A stretch of 64,000 nucleotides of DNA. It comes from Lachnoclostridium sp. An138. Its GTDB lineage: Bacteria > Bacillota > Clostridia > Lachnospirales > Lachnospiraceae. Below are positions 35,108 through 44,800 of this stretch, one piece after another. A program made the translations under genes and the position numbers. The DNA lies in the NCBI RefSeq assembly GCF_002160765.1, contig NZ_NFLF01000005.1, positions 62,001 through 126,000 on the forward strand. The letters run 5' to 3'. Numbering within the stretch: position 1 is the first letter of the stretch; each line of letters starts with the position of its first letter. Under the pieces are notes generated by a model. The model did not search any database, had not been told where the DNA came from, and saw only the letters and a list, made by a program, of their open reading frames with translations.

Positions 35108-36253
35108 CTAATCCAGCCTGTACAGGTAGGTCAGGCCGTCCTCCTCTCCGTTCAGCATTCCGTGAATATCCGCAATCATGGTTCCAAGCTCCATGGACGA
35201 CTGATACAGATCTCTCGTCGTACAGTACACATTTCCCTCCCGGACCGCCTTAAAATTCTCCAGAAGCTCGCTTTTTCCAAACAGCTCCTCCACAGAAGAG
35301 AGCTCCCCGTCAATGGTGCTGTTGTAAATGAGATAATCGGCTTCCCTGGCCGCCGCATAAAATTCCTCCATCTGCAGACTGACTGTGGAGGAAGCCGTGT
35401 CATCCTCCGCCCCCAGATCCGAAAAGACGTAATGTCCTCCTGCAAGCTCAATCATTTTCGGCAGATAGTCAGAAGCCTTGCGCACATTGACTTCGCCGCT
35501 GCTGGTGATATAGAAAAAGGCCACGGTCTTTCCGGTGTCTTCCGCATCCCCGATGGACGCAAAGGCTTCCTGCTGCCCGGCGAAAGCCTCTGCCGCCTCT
35601 TCCTCACGGTCCGCCAGAAGGCCGTACAGCTTCACCCATTCCGTTCTTCCAAGAGGCTCTGTCTCATAGCTGGAATAATCCACCATCACAGGAATCCCGA
35701 ACTTTTCCAGCTGCTCCTTGACCTCGGGCGTGTGATATACCATCGTATTTTCAATGGCCAGATCGCAGCCCTCTGCCAGAATCTGTTCATAATCCGGAGC
35801 GGAATAATTTCCCGCATAAAGGATATCCCCTGTCTCCACCGCCTCCCTGGCCTCTTCCAGATACCAGCTCGCTGCCTTTGTCCCCGTAAACCGTATCACA
35901 TCCAGAGAATCCATGGAAATAAACATATCCATCACCGCGGAAGCCACCAGATAGATCCGATCCAGCGGCTGGTATAGCACCGTAATATCCTCTGCCAGAT
36001 CTCCGGGACTTTCCTTCCCTTCCGGAACCACAAGATACCGTTCGCTGCCATTGACTGTGACCAGAGAGAAGCCTCCCGTATAGTAATCAACCGAAAACTT
36101 TTCTGCATAAAGCAGTTCCATGCTGTCTTCATATTCCAGCTCTGCGCTGATGTCCGTATTCCGCTCCTCGTCTGCCCCGCCTTCTCCAGGGCTGCAGGCC
36201 GCCGTAAGGAGCAGCAGCAGACTTAAGAGCAGAACCATCCCTCTTTTCCTCAT
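35108..36253 (-). CDS. FecB/BtuF-type substrate-binding lipoprotein
   Basis: A 381-residue lipoprotein: signal peptide with LTAAC lipobox in the first 20 residues, acidic linker, then a two-lobed class III binding protein joined by a long helix. Recognisable segments are DRIYLVASAVMDMFISMDSL, GCDLAIENTMVYHTPEVKEQ and MIELAGGHYVFSDLGAEDDT. It presents substrate to the FecCD permease. Its ATG abuts the stop of the NEAT-like gene, so translation is coupled. Confidence 0.88.
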   Translation of the reverse strand: MRKRGMVLLLSLLLLLTAACSPGEGGADEERNTDISAELEYEDSMELLYAEKFSVDYYTGGFSLVTVNGSERYLVVPEGKESPGDLAEDITVLYQPLDRIYLVASAVMDMFISMDSLDVIRFTGTKAASWYLEEAREAVETGDILYAGNYSAPDYEQILAEGCDLAIENTMVYHTPEVKEQLEKFGIPVMVDYSSYETEPLGRTEWVKLYGLLADREEEAAEAFAGQQEAFASIGDAEDTGKTVAFFYITSSGEVNVRKASDYLPKMIELAGGHYVFSDLGAEDDTASSTVSLQMEEFYAAAREADYLIYNSTIDGELSSVEELFGKSELLENFKAVREGNVYCTTRDLYQSSMELGTMIADIHGMLNGEEDGLTYLYRLD

Positions 36254-36727
36254 TCAGCTTTCCTTCTTCCTCTTCTTTACAAGACATACTGCTGCGGCTG
36301 CAGCAAGAATCAGCGCCGCCGCCCAGACAACTCCGCCCGGAAGGCCTGTCCCCCCTGCGGAAGAGATCGACTCTGACGAAAAGGTCAGAGTATATTCCAC
36401 CTCATGAGGCCTGCTCATGGCCGTAGTCTCTGCGAGAATTTCAACGGGCTCGTCAAAGACGGTAACCGGGATCTCAAATACGGAATTTCCTTCCTCATTG
36501 ACCGGAAGATACATCTCCTCCTCCACCTTCATATAGTCGTAATGGGAACTGCTCCACTCAATCCGCGCATACGCCTCTCCGTCCTCTATGAGCAGCTCCG
36601 CCGGAGAAGTGATCTGCGCTCTTCCGGAGCCGCCTTCCAGCGTTACCTCCACCGTATATTCCCCATCCTCCGGCAGGATGACGTTTTCCTTTTTGCTTTC
36701 CATCGTTTCCATAATCTGTCTCTCCAT
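36254..36727 (-). CDS. NEAT-like domain protein with C-terminal membrane anchor, no signal peptide visible
   Basis: A 157-residue protein. Residues 18-115 resemble a NEAT-like beta-sandwich of surface haem/corrinoid-uptake proteins: DGEYTVEVTLEGGSGRAQIT, AYARIEWSSSHYDYMKV, NSVFEIPVTVFDEP, PHEVEYTLTF. Residues 132-150 are a membrane helix followed by KKRKKES. Oddly, no N-terminal signal peptide is encoded and none is found in frame upstream, so export is unexplained. It abuts the binding-protein gene and follows the NEAT-like lipoprotein, supporting a role in ligand hand-off to the transporter. Confidence 0.65.
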   Translation of the reverse strand: MERQIMETMESKKENVILPEDGEYTVEVTLEGGSGRAQITSPAELLIEDGEAYARIEWSSSHYDYMKVEEEMYLPVNEEGNSVFEIPVTVFDEPVEILAETTAMSRPHEVEYTLTFSSESISSAGGTGLPGGVVWAAALILAAAAAVCLVKKRKKES

Positions 36728-36771
36728 CCTTTGCGGCTCCCTATGCGGAAGCTTTACAAAAGCCGGAAGCC

Positions 36772-36794
36772 GCCGCGGACCTCAGGTCCGCGGC
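36772..36794 (-). repeat. Perfect hairpin before the NEAT-like membrane protein gene
   Basis: GCCGCGGACCT and AGGTCCGCGGC form an 11-bp inverted repeat separated by 1 nt, in the 91-nt gap between the two NEAT-like genes. No T-tract follows; probably an mRNA-stability or partial-termination element. Confidence 0.6.
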
Positions 36795-36818
36795 AGCCCC
36801 TCCTGCAGCCTTCCGCCG

Positions 36819-37394
36819 TTACTGCGCTGCCTGCTCTTCACCGGCAGGCTCCGGGTTCGACACAGAAACCTTATGATCGTACCAGGTTCCCTTCGTTCCC
36901 ACCAGCGCCAGGTCAAACTCCTCATCCAGCGCAGGCACCGGAACGTCAAATCCATATACTTCTTCTGTGATTCCATCGCTGTAGGTGACGCTGTCCGTCG
37001 TGGGCTCCAGCAGAACCGCGTCTTCCTTCTGCGCGTCCTCCGCCAGGCCCGGGTACAGATTCACAATATTCTTTGATGCCAGAGAGATGTGGATCGCCAT
37101 CTTTCCGTCTTCCACCGTCAGAGTGCCTTTTCCGTCGCAGGCCTCGCTCACGTGGAACATGCCGCTGTCCGTGTCAAAATCAGCCGTATATACGCCGTCC
37201 TCCAGAGGTGCCGGGTTTTCCGCCTCTTCCGCTGTCTCAGCCTCTGCTGCTGTTTCTGTCTCTTCTGCTGTGCCAGCTTCTTCCTGTGTCTCTGTCTCAC
37301 TGCCTGCGGGGGCTGAACCGCCAGAACCGCAGCCTGCCAGCAGGGCGCAGCCGAGCATGGCCGCACACAGGATTGTCAACATTTTTTTCTTCAT
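36819..37394 (-). CDS. NEAT-like surface lipoprotein
   Basis: A 191-residue lipoprotein. Signal peptide MKKKMLTILCAAMLGCALLA ends in LAGC, followed by an acidic Thr/Glu/Ala linker to about residue 65. The domain from 66 on reads DGVYTADFDTDSGMFHVSEA, GTLTVEDGKMAIHISLASKN and VYGFDVPVPALDEEFDLALV. This repeats the pattern of the following membrane-anchored protein (short strands, DG-containing turn, FDVPVPALDEE), so the two look like diverged paralogues. It probably captures a tetrapyrrole or corrinoid at the surface. It follows the chelatase gene by 13 nt. Confidence 0.7.
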   Translation of the reverse strand: MKKKMLTILCAAMLGCALLAGCGSGGSAPAGSETETQEEAGTAEETETAAEAETAEEAENPAPLEDGVYTADFDTDSGMFHVSEACDGKGTLTVEDGKMAIHISLASKNIVNLYPGLAEDAQKEDAVLLEPTTDSVTYSDGITEEVYGFDVPVPALDEEFDLALVGTKGTWYDHKVSVSNPEPAGEEQAAQ

Positions 37395-37407
37395 TTTTCC
37401 TGCTTCC

Positions 37408-38658
37408 TTACTCGCTCATTACTGCCGCCGTATGGGCCACATAGAGATCCTGGATGGCCTCAATCCGTCCCAGTCCTTCAATCTGCGCGTCTACACTTTC
37501 AAAATTTCCGGAAGCGTTGAACATGCTCAGCCAGGAATCGGCGTCCTCCCCTGCCATATCGTTGTTCGCATGATCACCTGCCACTACCATCAGCGGGCGG
37601 AGAACCACTTTCGTATATCCGGCCTCGGCCACTGCGCTGATAATGGATTCGCAGTCTGTTCCCTCCGGCTCTCCCTCAACAGTTCCGATAAACACATTGT
37701 CATATCCAAGCTCTGTCATCTGTGTCTGCATCTGGCTGTAGGATACGTTCGCTGTGTGGGAGGTTCCATGTCCCAGAAATACAAAGGCGGTTCCGTCTTC
37801 TGCCGCTGCCTCCGCGCTGTCATATCCTGCTCCTGCCACGGCCTCTGCTGTCAGAGCCTCTGCCACAGCCTGCTTGTCCTCATTGATCACAGTCGCGTCA
37901 GAACCAACCTCACCCAGAAGGGGTTCAGCCACTGCCACGGATGCAAACTGATCCTGATAAGCTTCCACAGCTTCCACCAGCTCATCATATTCTGCGCCGT
38001 GCATCAGATGGGTGGGCTGTATAATCAGATTCTGCACGCCGTTTGCCACCGCGCGCTCCAGCGCCTGTTCCATATTGTCAATGGCTTCTCCGTCCCGGGC
38101 CTGCACATGGTTAATGATAATCTGAGCTGTGAAAGCCCTTCTCACAGACCAGTCCGGATAAGCCTCCTGCAGCGCATCCTCAATCGCCTTGATGTCTTCC
38201 ACGCGGCTGTCGTTGAAGGATGTGCCGAAGCTTACGACCAAAAGCTCATTCTCGCCGATTTCATCCTGATTGCGGGGATCGTCCAGCGATGCGTCGCCGG
38301 TATCCCTGCCGAAATAATCCGGATCTGCATTCTCACCTGCCACCAGCTCTTTCTGCGCATCCGTCAGAGCGTCCCAGGCTTCCTTTGCCGCAGCGCACTG
38401 TGCGTCCGTCTCATCCGTCCTCTGCTGGACGTAGATCGCGTCAATCAGCGCCGCCACATTGTCTGCCGCTTCCTGATCCGAAACCGCTTCCGTCTCGTCC
38501 GCTGAATCTGCCTCTTCTGTCTCTTCTGCCGCGTCCGCTGTCTCTTCCATCGTCTCAGCCGCGGTATCCGCAGTATCTGCGGCACTTGAACCACAGCCTG
38601 TCAGCAGCGTGCATGTAACCGCCGCCGTACACAATAAAGCTACGATTTTTTTCTTCAT
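37408..38658 (-). CDS. cbiK: Lipoprotein form of sirohydrochlorin cobaltochelatase CbiK
   Basis: A 416-residue protein. Residues 1-22 are a lipoprotein signal (LLTGC), 25-60 an acidic linker, 65-130 a small helical domain (AAAKEAWDALTDAQKELVAG), and 136-416 a CbiK chelatase (ENELLVVSFGTSFNDSRVED). The catalytic set is present: H297 in LGHGTSH, E328 in GTVEGE and H363 in VAGDHANNDMAG, equivalent to H145, E175 and H207 of Salmonella CbiK. The usual enzyme is cytoplasmic; this one is exported. It is first behind the cobalamin riboswitch. Start set by GGGAGG. Metal insertion, metal removal or tetrapyrrole binding are all possible. Confidence 0.87.
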   Translation of the reverse strand: MKKKIVALLCTAAVTCTLLTGCGSSAADTADTAAETMEETADAAEETEEADSADETEAVSDQEAADNVAALIDAIYVQQRTDETDAQCAAAKEAWDALTDAQKELVAGENADPDYFGRDTGDASLDDPRNQDEIGENELLVVSFGTSFNDSRVEDIKAIEDALQEAYPDWSVRRAFTAQIIINHVQARDGEAIDNMEQALERAVANGVQNLIIQPTHLMHGAEYDELVEAVEAYQDQFASVAVAEPLLGEVGSDATVINEDKQAVAEALTAEAVAGAGYDSAEAAAEDGTAFVFLGHGTSHTANVSYSQMQTQMTELGYDNVFIGTVEGEPEGTDCESIISAVAEAGYTKVVLRPLMVVAGDHANNDMAGEDADSWLSMFNASGNFESVDAQIEGLGRIEAIQDLYVAHTAAVMSE

Positions 38659-38770
38659 TCCTTTTTTCCTCCCTGGAAATTTATCTTGCGGACTGTCCGA
38701 TATCTCCGGCATCTGCTCTCAAACGGGCAAAAAAATACCCTTTCAATACCAGATACCGGTATAAAAAGGG

Positions 38771-38808
38771 ACGAAAAACAAAAATCCAACGCATAAAGCA
38801 GTTGGATT
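38771..38808 (-). terminator. Intrinsic terminator acting as riboswitch expression platform
   Basis: AATCCAAC and GTTGGATT form an 8-bp stem with 10-nt loop; on the minus strand TTTTTGTTTTT follows. It lies between the riboswitch core and the chelatase gene, so B12 binding probably promotes termination here. Confidence 0.8.
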
Positions 38809-38910
38809 GCAGGAAACTGCCTTCCACCGGCAGGTACATGCTCCTGCTGGCCGGAAGCGTATTTCGGTACAATCAAACCTCGTGATCTGGAATCTGTCAT
38901 CCCCGTACCA

Positions 38911-39066
38911 CAGCTGGCAGGTCTCCTGGCTCGCAGTCTGGCGCACATTGCCGTCTTCCCGATTACTCAGTGACATATTGGCAGTCTGCTCCTGCATACA
39001 GTGACGAGATCGCACAGGCCTTTCACCTGTTTCCCTATTCTCCGCAGTCTCCTGCGGCACCAACTG
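38911..39066 (-). ncRNA. Cobalamin (adenosylcobalamin-type) riboswitch
   Basis: Closing stem P1 is CAGTTGG (39060-39066) with CCAGCTG (38911-38917). Inside, 5' to 3' on the minus strand, are GGTGCC, AGAATAGGGAA, CAGGTGAAAGGCCTGTGC, ATCTCGTCACTGTAT, CACTGAGTAATCGGGAAGAC and the B12 box GAGCCAGGAGACCTGCC. All core elements of the class are present in order. It should turn off the downstream chelatase/transporter operon when cobalamin is plentiful. Confidence 0.93.
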
Positions 39067-39101
39067 TTTTCATTCAATTTTCAGATAAATCCGCTGCAAC
39101 T

Positions 39102-39130
39102 ATTATAGCACCGTCTCTGTCTGATGGCAA
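39102..39130 (-). promoter_or_regulatory. Promoter of the riboswitch-controlled operon
   Basis: On the minus strand TTGCCA (39125-39130), 17 bp, TATAAT (39102-39107) with TG at the extended -10 position, about 35 nt before the riboswitch core. Confidence 0.8.
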
Positions 39131-39331
39131 CCATTTCCTTGCGGCAGAAAAAACGGCGGAAATTATTGTTTTTTACTTTTCGTCAGCCAAGCAAAGGCAA
39201 TGCAGGCAGTTATGGCTTCACTGAAAGAATGGCAGAGCCAGATAATGCCTTTATCGTGTATACCGGATTAAAGATGGAAAAGAAATACCGGGAAAACAGA
39301 ACGATCAGAAAGCAGCAGACGATCCCCACAG

Positions 39332-39490
39332 TCAAAAATACAGAAGAGCAGTATTGAACACCTGCAATGCTCTTTCTTTTTCATTCCGTGCCAGCTTTTC
39401 AACGGCCTTCCGTTTTTCACCATCATCCTCCAATATCCGCATAGTGCCGAATACGATCACGCTGCGAAAATAGGAAGTATATTCTTCAGG
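39332..39490 (-). pseudogene. Remnant of a pyridoxamine-phosphate-oxidase-like (NimA-type) flavoprotein gene
   Basis: On the minus strand the frame reads PEEYTSYFRSVIVFGTMRIL followed by EDDGEKRKAVEKLA, which looks like the middle of a NimA-like FMN protein. It then departs from the family (NEKERALQVFNTALLYF) and stops. Neither the start nor the usual C-terminus is present. On the plus strand 39200-39320 another orphan fragment reads YGFTERMAEPDNAFIVYTGL, which I cannot assign. The whole gap 39131-39555 looks like gene debris. Confidence 0.45.
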
Positions 39491-39504
39491 CAGTATTAAG
39501 AACA

Positions 39505-39531
39505 GGAGGCCGGAAGCTGCTTTCAGCCTCC
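39505..39531 (-). terminator. Terminator after the foldase gene
   Basis: GGAGGC and GCCTCC close a hairpin with inner GGAAGC/GCTTTC pairing, 25 nt past the stop codon at 39556; only a short T-run (TGTTCTT) follows. Confidence 0.55.
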
Positions 39532-39555
39532 AGCCCCTCCTTGTCTTTCTGTATA

Positions 39556-40761
39556 TTACTCTGCAGCTGCTTCTGTTTCAGACTCTGCTTCTGTTCCGGA
39601 CTCCGCGTCTGCCGCTGTTTCGGAATCTGCGGCCGCTTCTGCGTCTTCCTCAGACTCGCTCTCTGCGCCTGTATCTGTCTCGGATTCCGTACTTGTATCC
39701 GTCTCGGTTCCGGCAGTCGTATCCAGATAGTACACTCTGTTAAAGTTCAGCTTGTCCAGCGCGCTGTCTACCGTCTCAAAGGTATGCTGCTCCACAAGGG
39801 CGTCGCACTGCTCCTGATAAAGAGTGTCGCGGCGCTCCTGAATGATATTCTCTTTCTCTGTCTGAGTCGCTTCTTCATCAAAGGTGCTTACCATCTGAAT
39901 TCCGTAATATCCGGTATCTGTCTCAACCACAGAGGAAACCTCTCCGTCCGCCAGCGCGTCTGCCGCGTTCCGCACTTCCTCTACAGGAGTCGTACTGTCC
40001 GCGCCATAAGTAATCTCGCTGACACTGAGCTGGTTATCTTCGTCACGGCTCTCATTTGCCTCATCCACTGCCGCGTTCAGATCGCCGCTCTCCGCAGCTG
40101 AATCAAGGATCGCCTGAAGCTCTTCCTTAATTGCTTCCTTTTCCTCGTCCGTCAGTTCAATGGTATTTCCATTTTCATCTGTCTCGGTTCCGGAAGCAGA
40201 TATATAAACATAAGCGATTCTCTTCTGAGCAGCCTCCTCGTCAGATACTTCCGTATCCACATCAGCTGTCAGCGCGTCATACATCTTGTCCTGTATCGCC
40301 GCAAGCGTCAGAAAACGCTCCACAGAATTCTGGTCCACGCCCAGATCGTTCTTTACCTCTTCGGTGTTATCCTCGAGGAACTTCGCTGCCGCCTCTGTAA
40401 TGGCGCTCTTTTCCTCATCCGTCAGCTCTACGCCGTAATTCGGCGCCTCCGCCTCCAGCACATACATCTCACGGAACTGATCAATGAGAGTCTCCTTCGC
40501 CGTCTCTCCGTATATCGTGCCGCTGCCTGTCATATCCTGCGCGTAAATATTGGAGGTCCCGAACATGGAGCCGTAATAAGTCTCCATCTGAGCCTCCTGA
40601 TACCGGAGCAGCAGATTAAACTCTCCCAGCGTCATATTTGTCGTGCCATCCAGAGTGGCTGCCGTCTCGGTTCCGTCCAGCACCACTTCCTGTCCGCAGC
40701 CGCCAAGGGCAATCGTCAGAGCCAGAACCGGAATCAGAACCGCTGATTTCTTACTTCTCAT
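39556..40761 (-). CDS. PrsA/SurA-like foldase lipoprotein with acidic C-terminal tail
   Basis: A 401-residue lipoprotein: signal peptide with LGGC lipobox, a SurA_N-like helical domain (LGEFNLLLRYQEAQMETYYG; YGVELTDEEKSAITEAAAKF), and a parvulin-type region (SSVVETDTGYYGIQMVSTFD). The last 60 residues are low-complexity Glu/Thr/Ser/Ala/Asp. It probably assists folding of secreted proteins. The parvulin core is divergent, so isomerase activity is uncertain. It is a paralogue of the next gene upstream, 95 nt away. Confidence 0.82.
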   Translation of the reverse strand: MRSKKSAVLIPVLALTIALGGCGQEVVLDGTETAATLDGTTNMTLGEFNLLLRYQEAQMETYYGSMFGTSNIYAQDMTGSGTIYGETAKETLIDQFREMYVLEAEAPNYGVELTDEEKSAITEAAAKFLEDNTEEVKNDLGVDQNSVERFLTLAAIQDKMYDALTADVDTEVSDEEAAQKRIAYVYISASGTETDENGNTIELTDEEKEAIKEELQAILDSAAESGDLNAAVDEANESRDEDNQLSVSEITYGADSTTPVEEVRNAADALADGEVSSVVETDTGYYGIQMVSTFDEEATQTEKENIIQERRDTLYQEQCDALVEQHTFETVDSALDKLNFNRVYYLDTTAGTETDTSTESETDTGAESESEEDAEAAADSETAADAESGTEAESETEAAAE

Positions 40762-40856
40762 ATCTGTAAATCCTTCCTATCTGTAAAACATTTATTGTCT
40801 ATTATAGACGCTTTTTTCCCTCCGGGCAAGGTTTTCTTGCTCTGGATATAAAATTT

Positions 40857-41894
40857 TCACATTTCCGTCAGCATCTGATCGATCTGCACGGTGTCCCAGA
40901 CCTCCTCTTCGATCACAAGAGGAGCCTCCTGCTGCCACTCCTGTTCCAGCTCCATAAGGTAATTTTTCCTAGCCTGAACCTCCATAGCCTCCAGATTGTC
41001 CTCTGTGGCGCTCTCGTCATAGTCTGACACCCGCTGAACCACATACCAGCCGTCCTCTGTTTCGATGGGGTCCGACACCTGGCCTGTCTCCATGCCGCGG
41101 ACAGCCTCTGCCACCTTTTCGTGAGTTCCGCCGTTTGTGCTGTCGTTAAAATAAGCGTCTATCAGCGTACGGGAGGCTTCCTCGCCCGCCGCCGAAATAT
41201 CGCCAAGCTCCTGCGCTCTCGCCGCGAATTCTTCCGCCTGCCGCCCCGTCTCCGCAATCTCCTCGTCAGTAAACGGCGTGTGGTTTCCTTCCGCGTCATA
41301 GGTTCCTGTCACAGAGAACAGACAATAGGTCAGCTTTCCTACCCTGGCGGCTTCCTCGTCAATCTCCGGCTCGTAACTGCTCTGAATCTGCTCCGCCGTT
41401 TTCCCGGCCAACTCGTTCCGCGTAAGGTAACGTTCCACACGCTCCGCCGTAGCGCCAGCAGCTTCCAGAACCTCCGGCGTATTGCTCTCCATGAAGTTTT
41501 CCGCCCGTTCCGCGATAACCGCCTGTTCCTCCTCCGTCAGTTCCACTCCATATTCCTCCGCATGGGCGCAGAGAAGGTGAAGCTCTGTCAGAAGGGACAT
41601 CACGTCGCTTTTGAGAACCTGCTCCAGCGTCTGGCCGTCCTCTGTGGCTTCCGCCTGCCACATTTCGCTTCCAAAACTCTGATAATAGGCCGCTTCCCAC
41701 TGCTCCTGCAGCATCCTGGTATAAAATTCGGCTTCGTCAAGGTACACCGGATTTTCTCCCACATGGGCCACTACTGTTCCGTCTTCCTGGCTGTCCGGCT
41801 GCGCGGAAGAACAGCCGGAGGCAAAAGCGGCTGTGCCCAGCAGGGCCGCTCCCAGAAGCACTGTCATAAACTTTCCTGTTTTCTTTCGTATCAT
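40857..41894 (-). CDS. PrsA/SurA-like foldase lipoprotein
   Basis: A 345-residue lipoprotein with signal peptide and ASGC lipobox. The domain order is the same as its neighbour: N-terminal helical part (YLDEAEFYTRMLQEQWEAAY; YGVELTEEEQAVIAERAENF) and parvulin-like part (SDPIETEDGWYVVQRVSDYD). It lacks the acidic tail. Its start overlaps the mfd stop (ATGA), tying expression of a secretion foldase to a DNA-repair gene. Confidence 0.82.
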   Translation of the reverse strand: MIRKKTGKFMTVLLGAALLGTAAFASGCSSAQPDSQEDGTVVAHVGENPVYLDEAEFYTRMLQEQWEAAYYQSFGSEMWQAEATEDGQTLEQVLKSDVMSLLTELHLLCAHAEEYGVELTEEEQAVIAERAENFMESNTPEVLEAAGATAERVERYLTRNELAGKTAEQIQSSYEPEIDEEAARVGKLTYCLFSVTGTYDAEGNHTPFTDEEIAETGRQAEEFAARAQELGDISAAGEEASRTLIDAYFNDSTNGGTHEKVAEAVRGMETGQVSDPIETEDGWYVVQRVSDYDESATEDNLEAMEVQARKNYLMELEQEWQQEAPLVIEEEVWDTVQIDQMLTEM

Positions 41895-44800
41895 CCTTTT
41901 TCCTCCAAAAGCGCCTGCATGTTCTCCAGAATCTCCCCCAGAAGCTTCATGGCGTCTGTCTCTTCCCCTCGGCTGTTCTTCTTCCTGCGGTAATAGAGCG
42001 CAGGCTTCTCACCCGTCACAAATTTCATCCTGCCGCCAAAACTTTCGATGAAAGCCGGAAAGGCTGCCGGGTTCAGCCGCGCCTTCTCATAAAGCACCAG
42101 ACGGATTTCATCCGGCCGCTCCACCAGCTCCTTCACATAGACGTGGTGGGCCTTGACCTTCAGATCCGCCACCGCCAGCAGGTTCTGCACAGGACGCGGC
42201 AGATCTCCGAAACGGTCGAGAAGCTCATCCTGCATATCTTCGCATTCTTCCCGGGACTCGATGCCCGCAATCCGCTTGTAGATATCCAGCTTCTGGCTTT
42301 CGTTCCGGATATAGGTATCGGGGATATAAGCGTCCAGCTCCATATCCACCATGGTCTCAAAGGAGTCTTCGGGAAGAGCCGTTCCCTTCTCCTCCTTGAC
42401 GGCCTCATTGAGCATCTTGCAGTAGAGATCATATCCCACGGCCTGCATGTGCCCGTGCTGCTGTTCTCCCAGCAGGTTTCCGGCTCCCCGGATTTCCAGG
42501 TCCCGCATGGCGATCTTGAAGCCACTTCCCAGCTCGGTAAATTCCCGGATGGCCCCCAGCCTTTTTTCCGCCACCTCTTTGAGCATCTTATCCTTCCGGT
42601 ACATCAGGAAGGCATAGGCCGTCCGGCTGGAACGTCCCACGCGGCCCCGGAGCTGGTAAAGCTGGGACAGGCCCAGATTATCCGCGTCATGGATAATCAT
42701 GGTATTTACATTGGAAATATCAAGTCCCGTCTCAATAATCGTCGTCGATACCAGCACGTCGATCTCGCCGGAAATGAAGTCATACATGATCTTTTCCAGC
42801 TCATGCTCCTTCATCTGTCCGTGGGCGAAGGCTACGTTTGCCTCCGGCACCAGTTCCGCTATCTGCGCCGTAACCTCCGCGATATTATTGACACGGTTGT
42901 AGACATAGTAAACCTGACCGCCCCTTCCCAGCTCTCTGCTGATGGCCGCCCGCACCATCTCACTGTCGTACTCCATCACGTAGGTCTGAATCGGCAGACG
43001 GTCCTGGGGCGCCTCCTCCAGCACGCTCATATCCCGGATTCCAATCAGGCTCATATGGAGCGTCCGGGGAATCGGCGTAGCTGTCAGCGTCAGCACGTCG
43101 ATGTTTTCCTTCAGCTTCTTGATTTTCTCCTTGTGAGCCACGCCGAAGCGCTGCTCCTCGTCGATGATCAGAAGTCCCAGATCCTTGAACTCCACGTCTG
43201 AGGACAGCACCCTGTGGGTTCCAATCACGATATCCACAAAGCCCTTTTTCAGGTCCGCTATCGTTTTTTTCTGCTCTGCCGGCGTCCGGAAACGGCACAG
43301 CAGGTCCACGCGCACCGGGAAATCCTTCATACGCTGGACGAAAGTGTTGTAATGCTGCTGGGCCAGAATCGTGGTCGGCACCAGATAGACCACCTGCTTG
43401 TTTTCCTGGACTGCCTTGAAAGCCGCCCGGATTGCGATCTCCGTCTTTCCATAACCCACGTCGCCGCAGATCAGGCGGTCCATGATCTTCGTGCTTTCCA
43501 TGTCCTTCTTGGTGGCTTCGATGGCAAGCTGCTGATCCGCCGTCTCCTCAAAGGGAAACAATTCCTCAAATTCCGTCTGCCAGACCGTATCCGGCCCGTA
43601 GGCGTAGCCGTCCTTCTGCTGCCTGGCTGCGTAGAGCTGCACCAGATCCTTCGCCACCTCCTGAACGGCTCCCCGGACTCTCGATTTCGTTCTCGTCCAC
43701 TCGCTGCCGCCCAGCCGGTTCAGCTTCGGCTTTCTGGCATCCGATCCGGCGTATTTCTGAATCATCTCCAGCTGGGTCGCCAGGATGTAAAGGTTGCCGC
43801 CCTTGGCGTACTCGATCTTGATGTAGTCCTTCATGACCTTGTCTACTTCTACCTTCTCGATTCCCCGGTAGATGCCAAGGCCGTGATTCTCATGGACCAC
43901 GTAGTCTCCGGGCTTCAGCTCGGAAAAGCTCTGTATCTTCTGGCCTTCATAGACCTTTTTCTTTTTCCGTTTCTTCCTTTCCCGTCCGAAAATATCGGTC
44001 TCGGAAAGCACCGCAAAGCGGATCAGCGGGTATTCGTAGCCCCTGTGCAGGCTTCCGTGCACCACCATGATTTCCGATGGATTTACCACCCGGTCCGGGT
44101 CCTCGCAGTAAAAGCTGTTCAGCTCCTGCTCCTGCAGATCCGCCGCCAGTCTTTTGGCCCTGGTCCCGGAGGCGCACATCAGAATCACGGAATATTTTTC
44201 CCGTTTCCAGCGCTTCAGATCCTTCACCAGCATCTCAAAGCTGTTGTTGTAGGGATTGACAGACCGGGCCTCCACCTGATACCGCTCTTTTACTTCCCAT
44301 TCCGGAGCCTTCTGCTCCATCAGGCACAGGGCCACACAGTTTTTCCGGTTCAGGCGGGCTACAATCTCTTCGCTTCCATACAGAAGCCTGGCTTCCTCCG
44401 GCAGGGTCTCTCCGCGCTCCGCCCGGTTCGCCATACTCTCCTCAAATTCCTTCTCGACCGTCCTTCCCTTTTCCAGAAGCCGCGTGGGCTCATCAAGGAA
44501 AAACACGGTCTCTTCCGTATCAAAATAATCCAGAAAGCTGACGGCTTCCTCTTTTTCCCCGGGCACCGGCTCCGCCGCCGGATAAATCACAATCTCCTCA
44601 AGATTCTCCATGGAACGCTGGCTCTCCGCGTCAAAGCTGCGGATGGAGTCCACCTCGTCGTCCCAGAATTCGATACGCCAGGGCGCTTCCTCTGTCAGCG
44701 CAAAAATATCCACGATACCGCCCCGGACCGCGAACTGGCCCGGCGCCTCCACCTGCCCCGTCCTCTCATAGCCGAGCCGGACCAGCTTTTTGGCCAGCGC

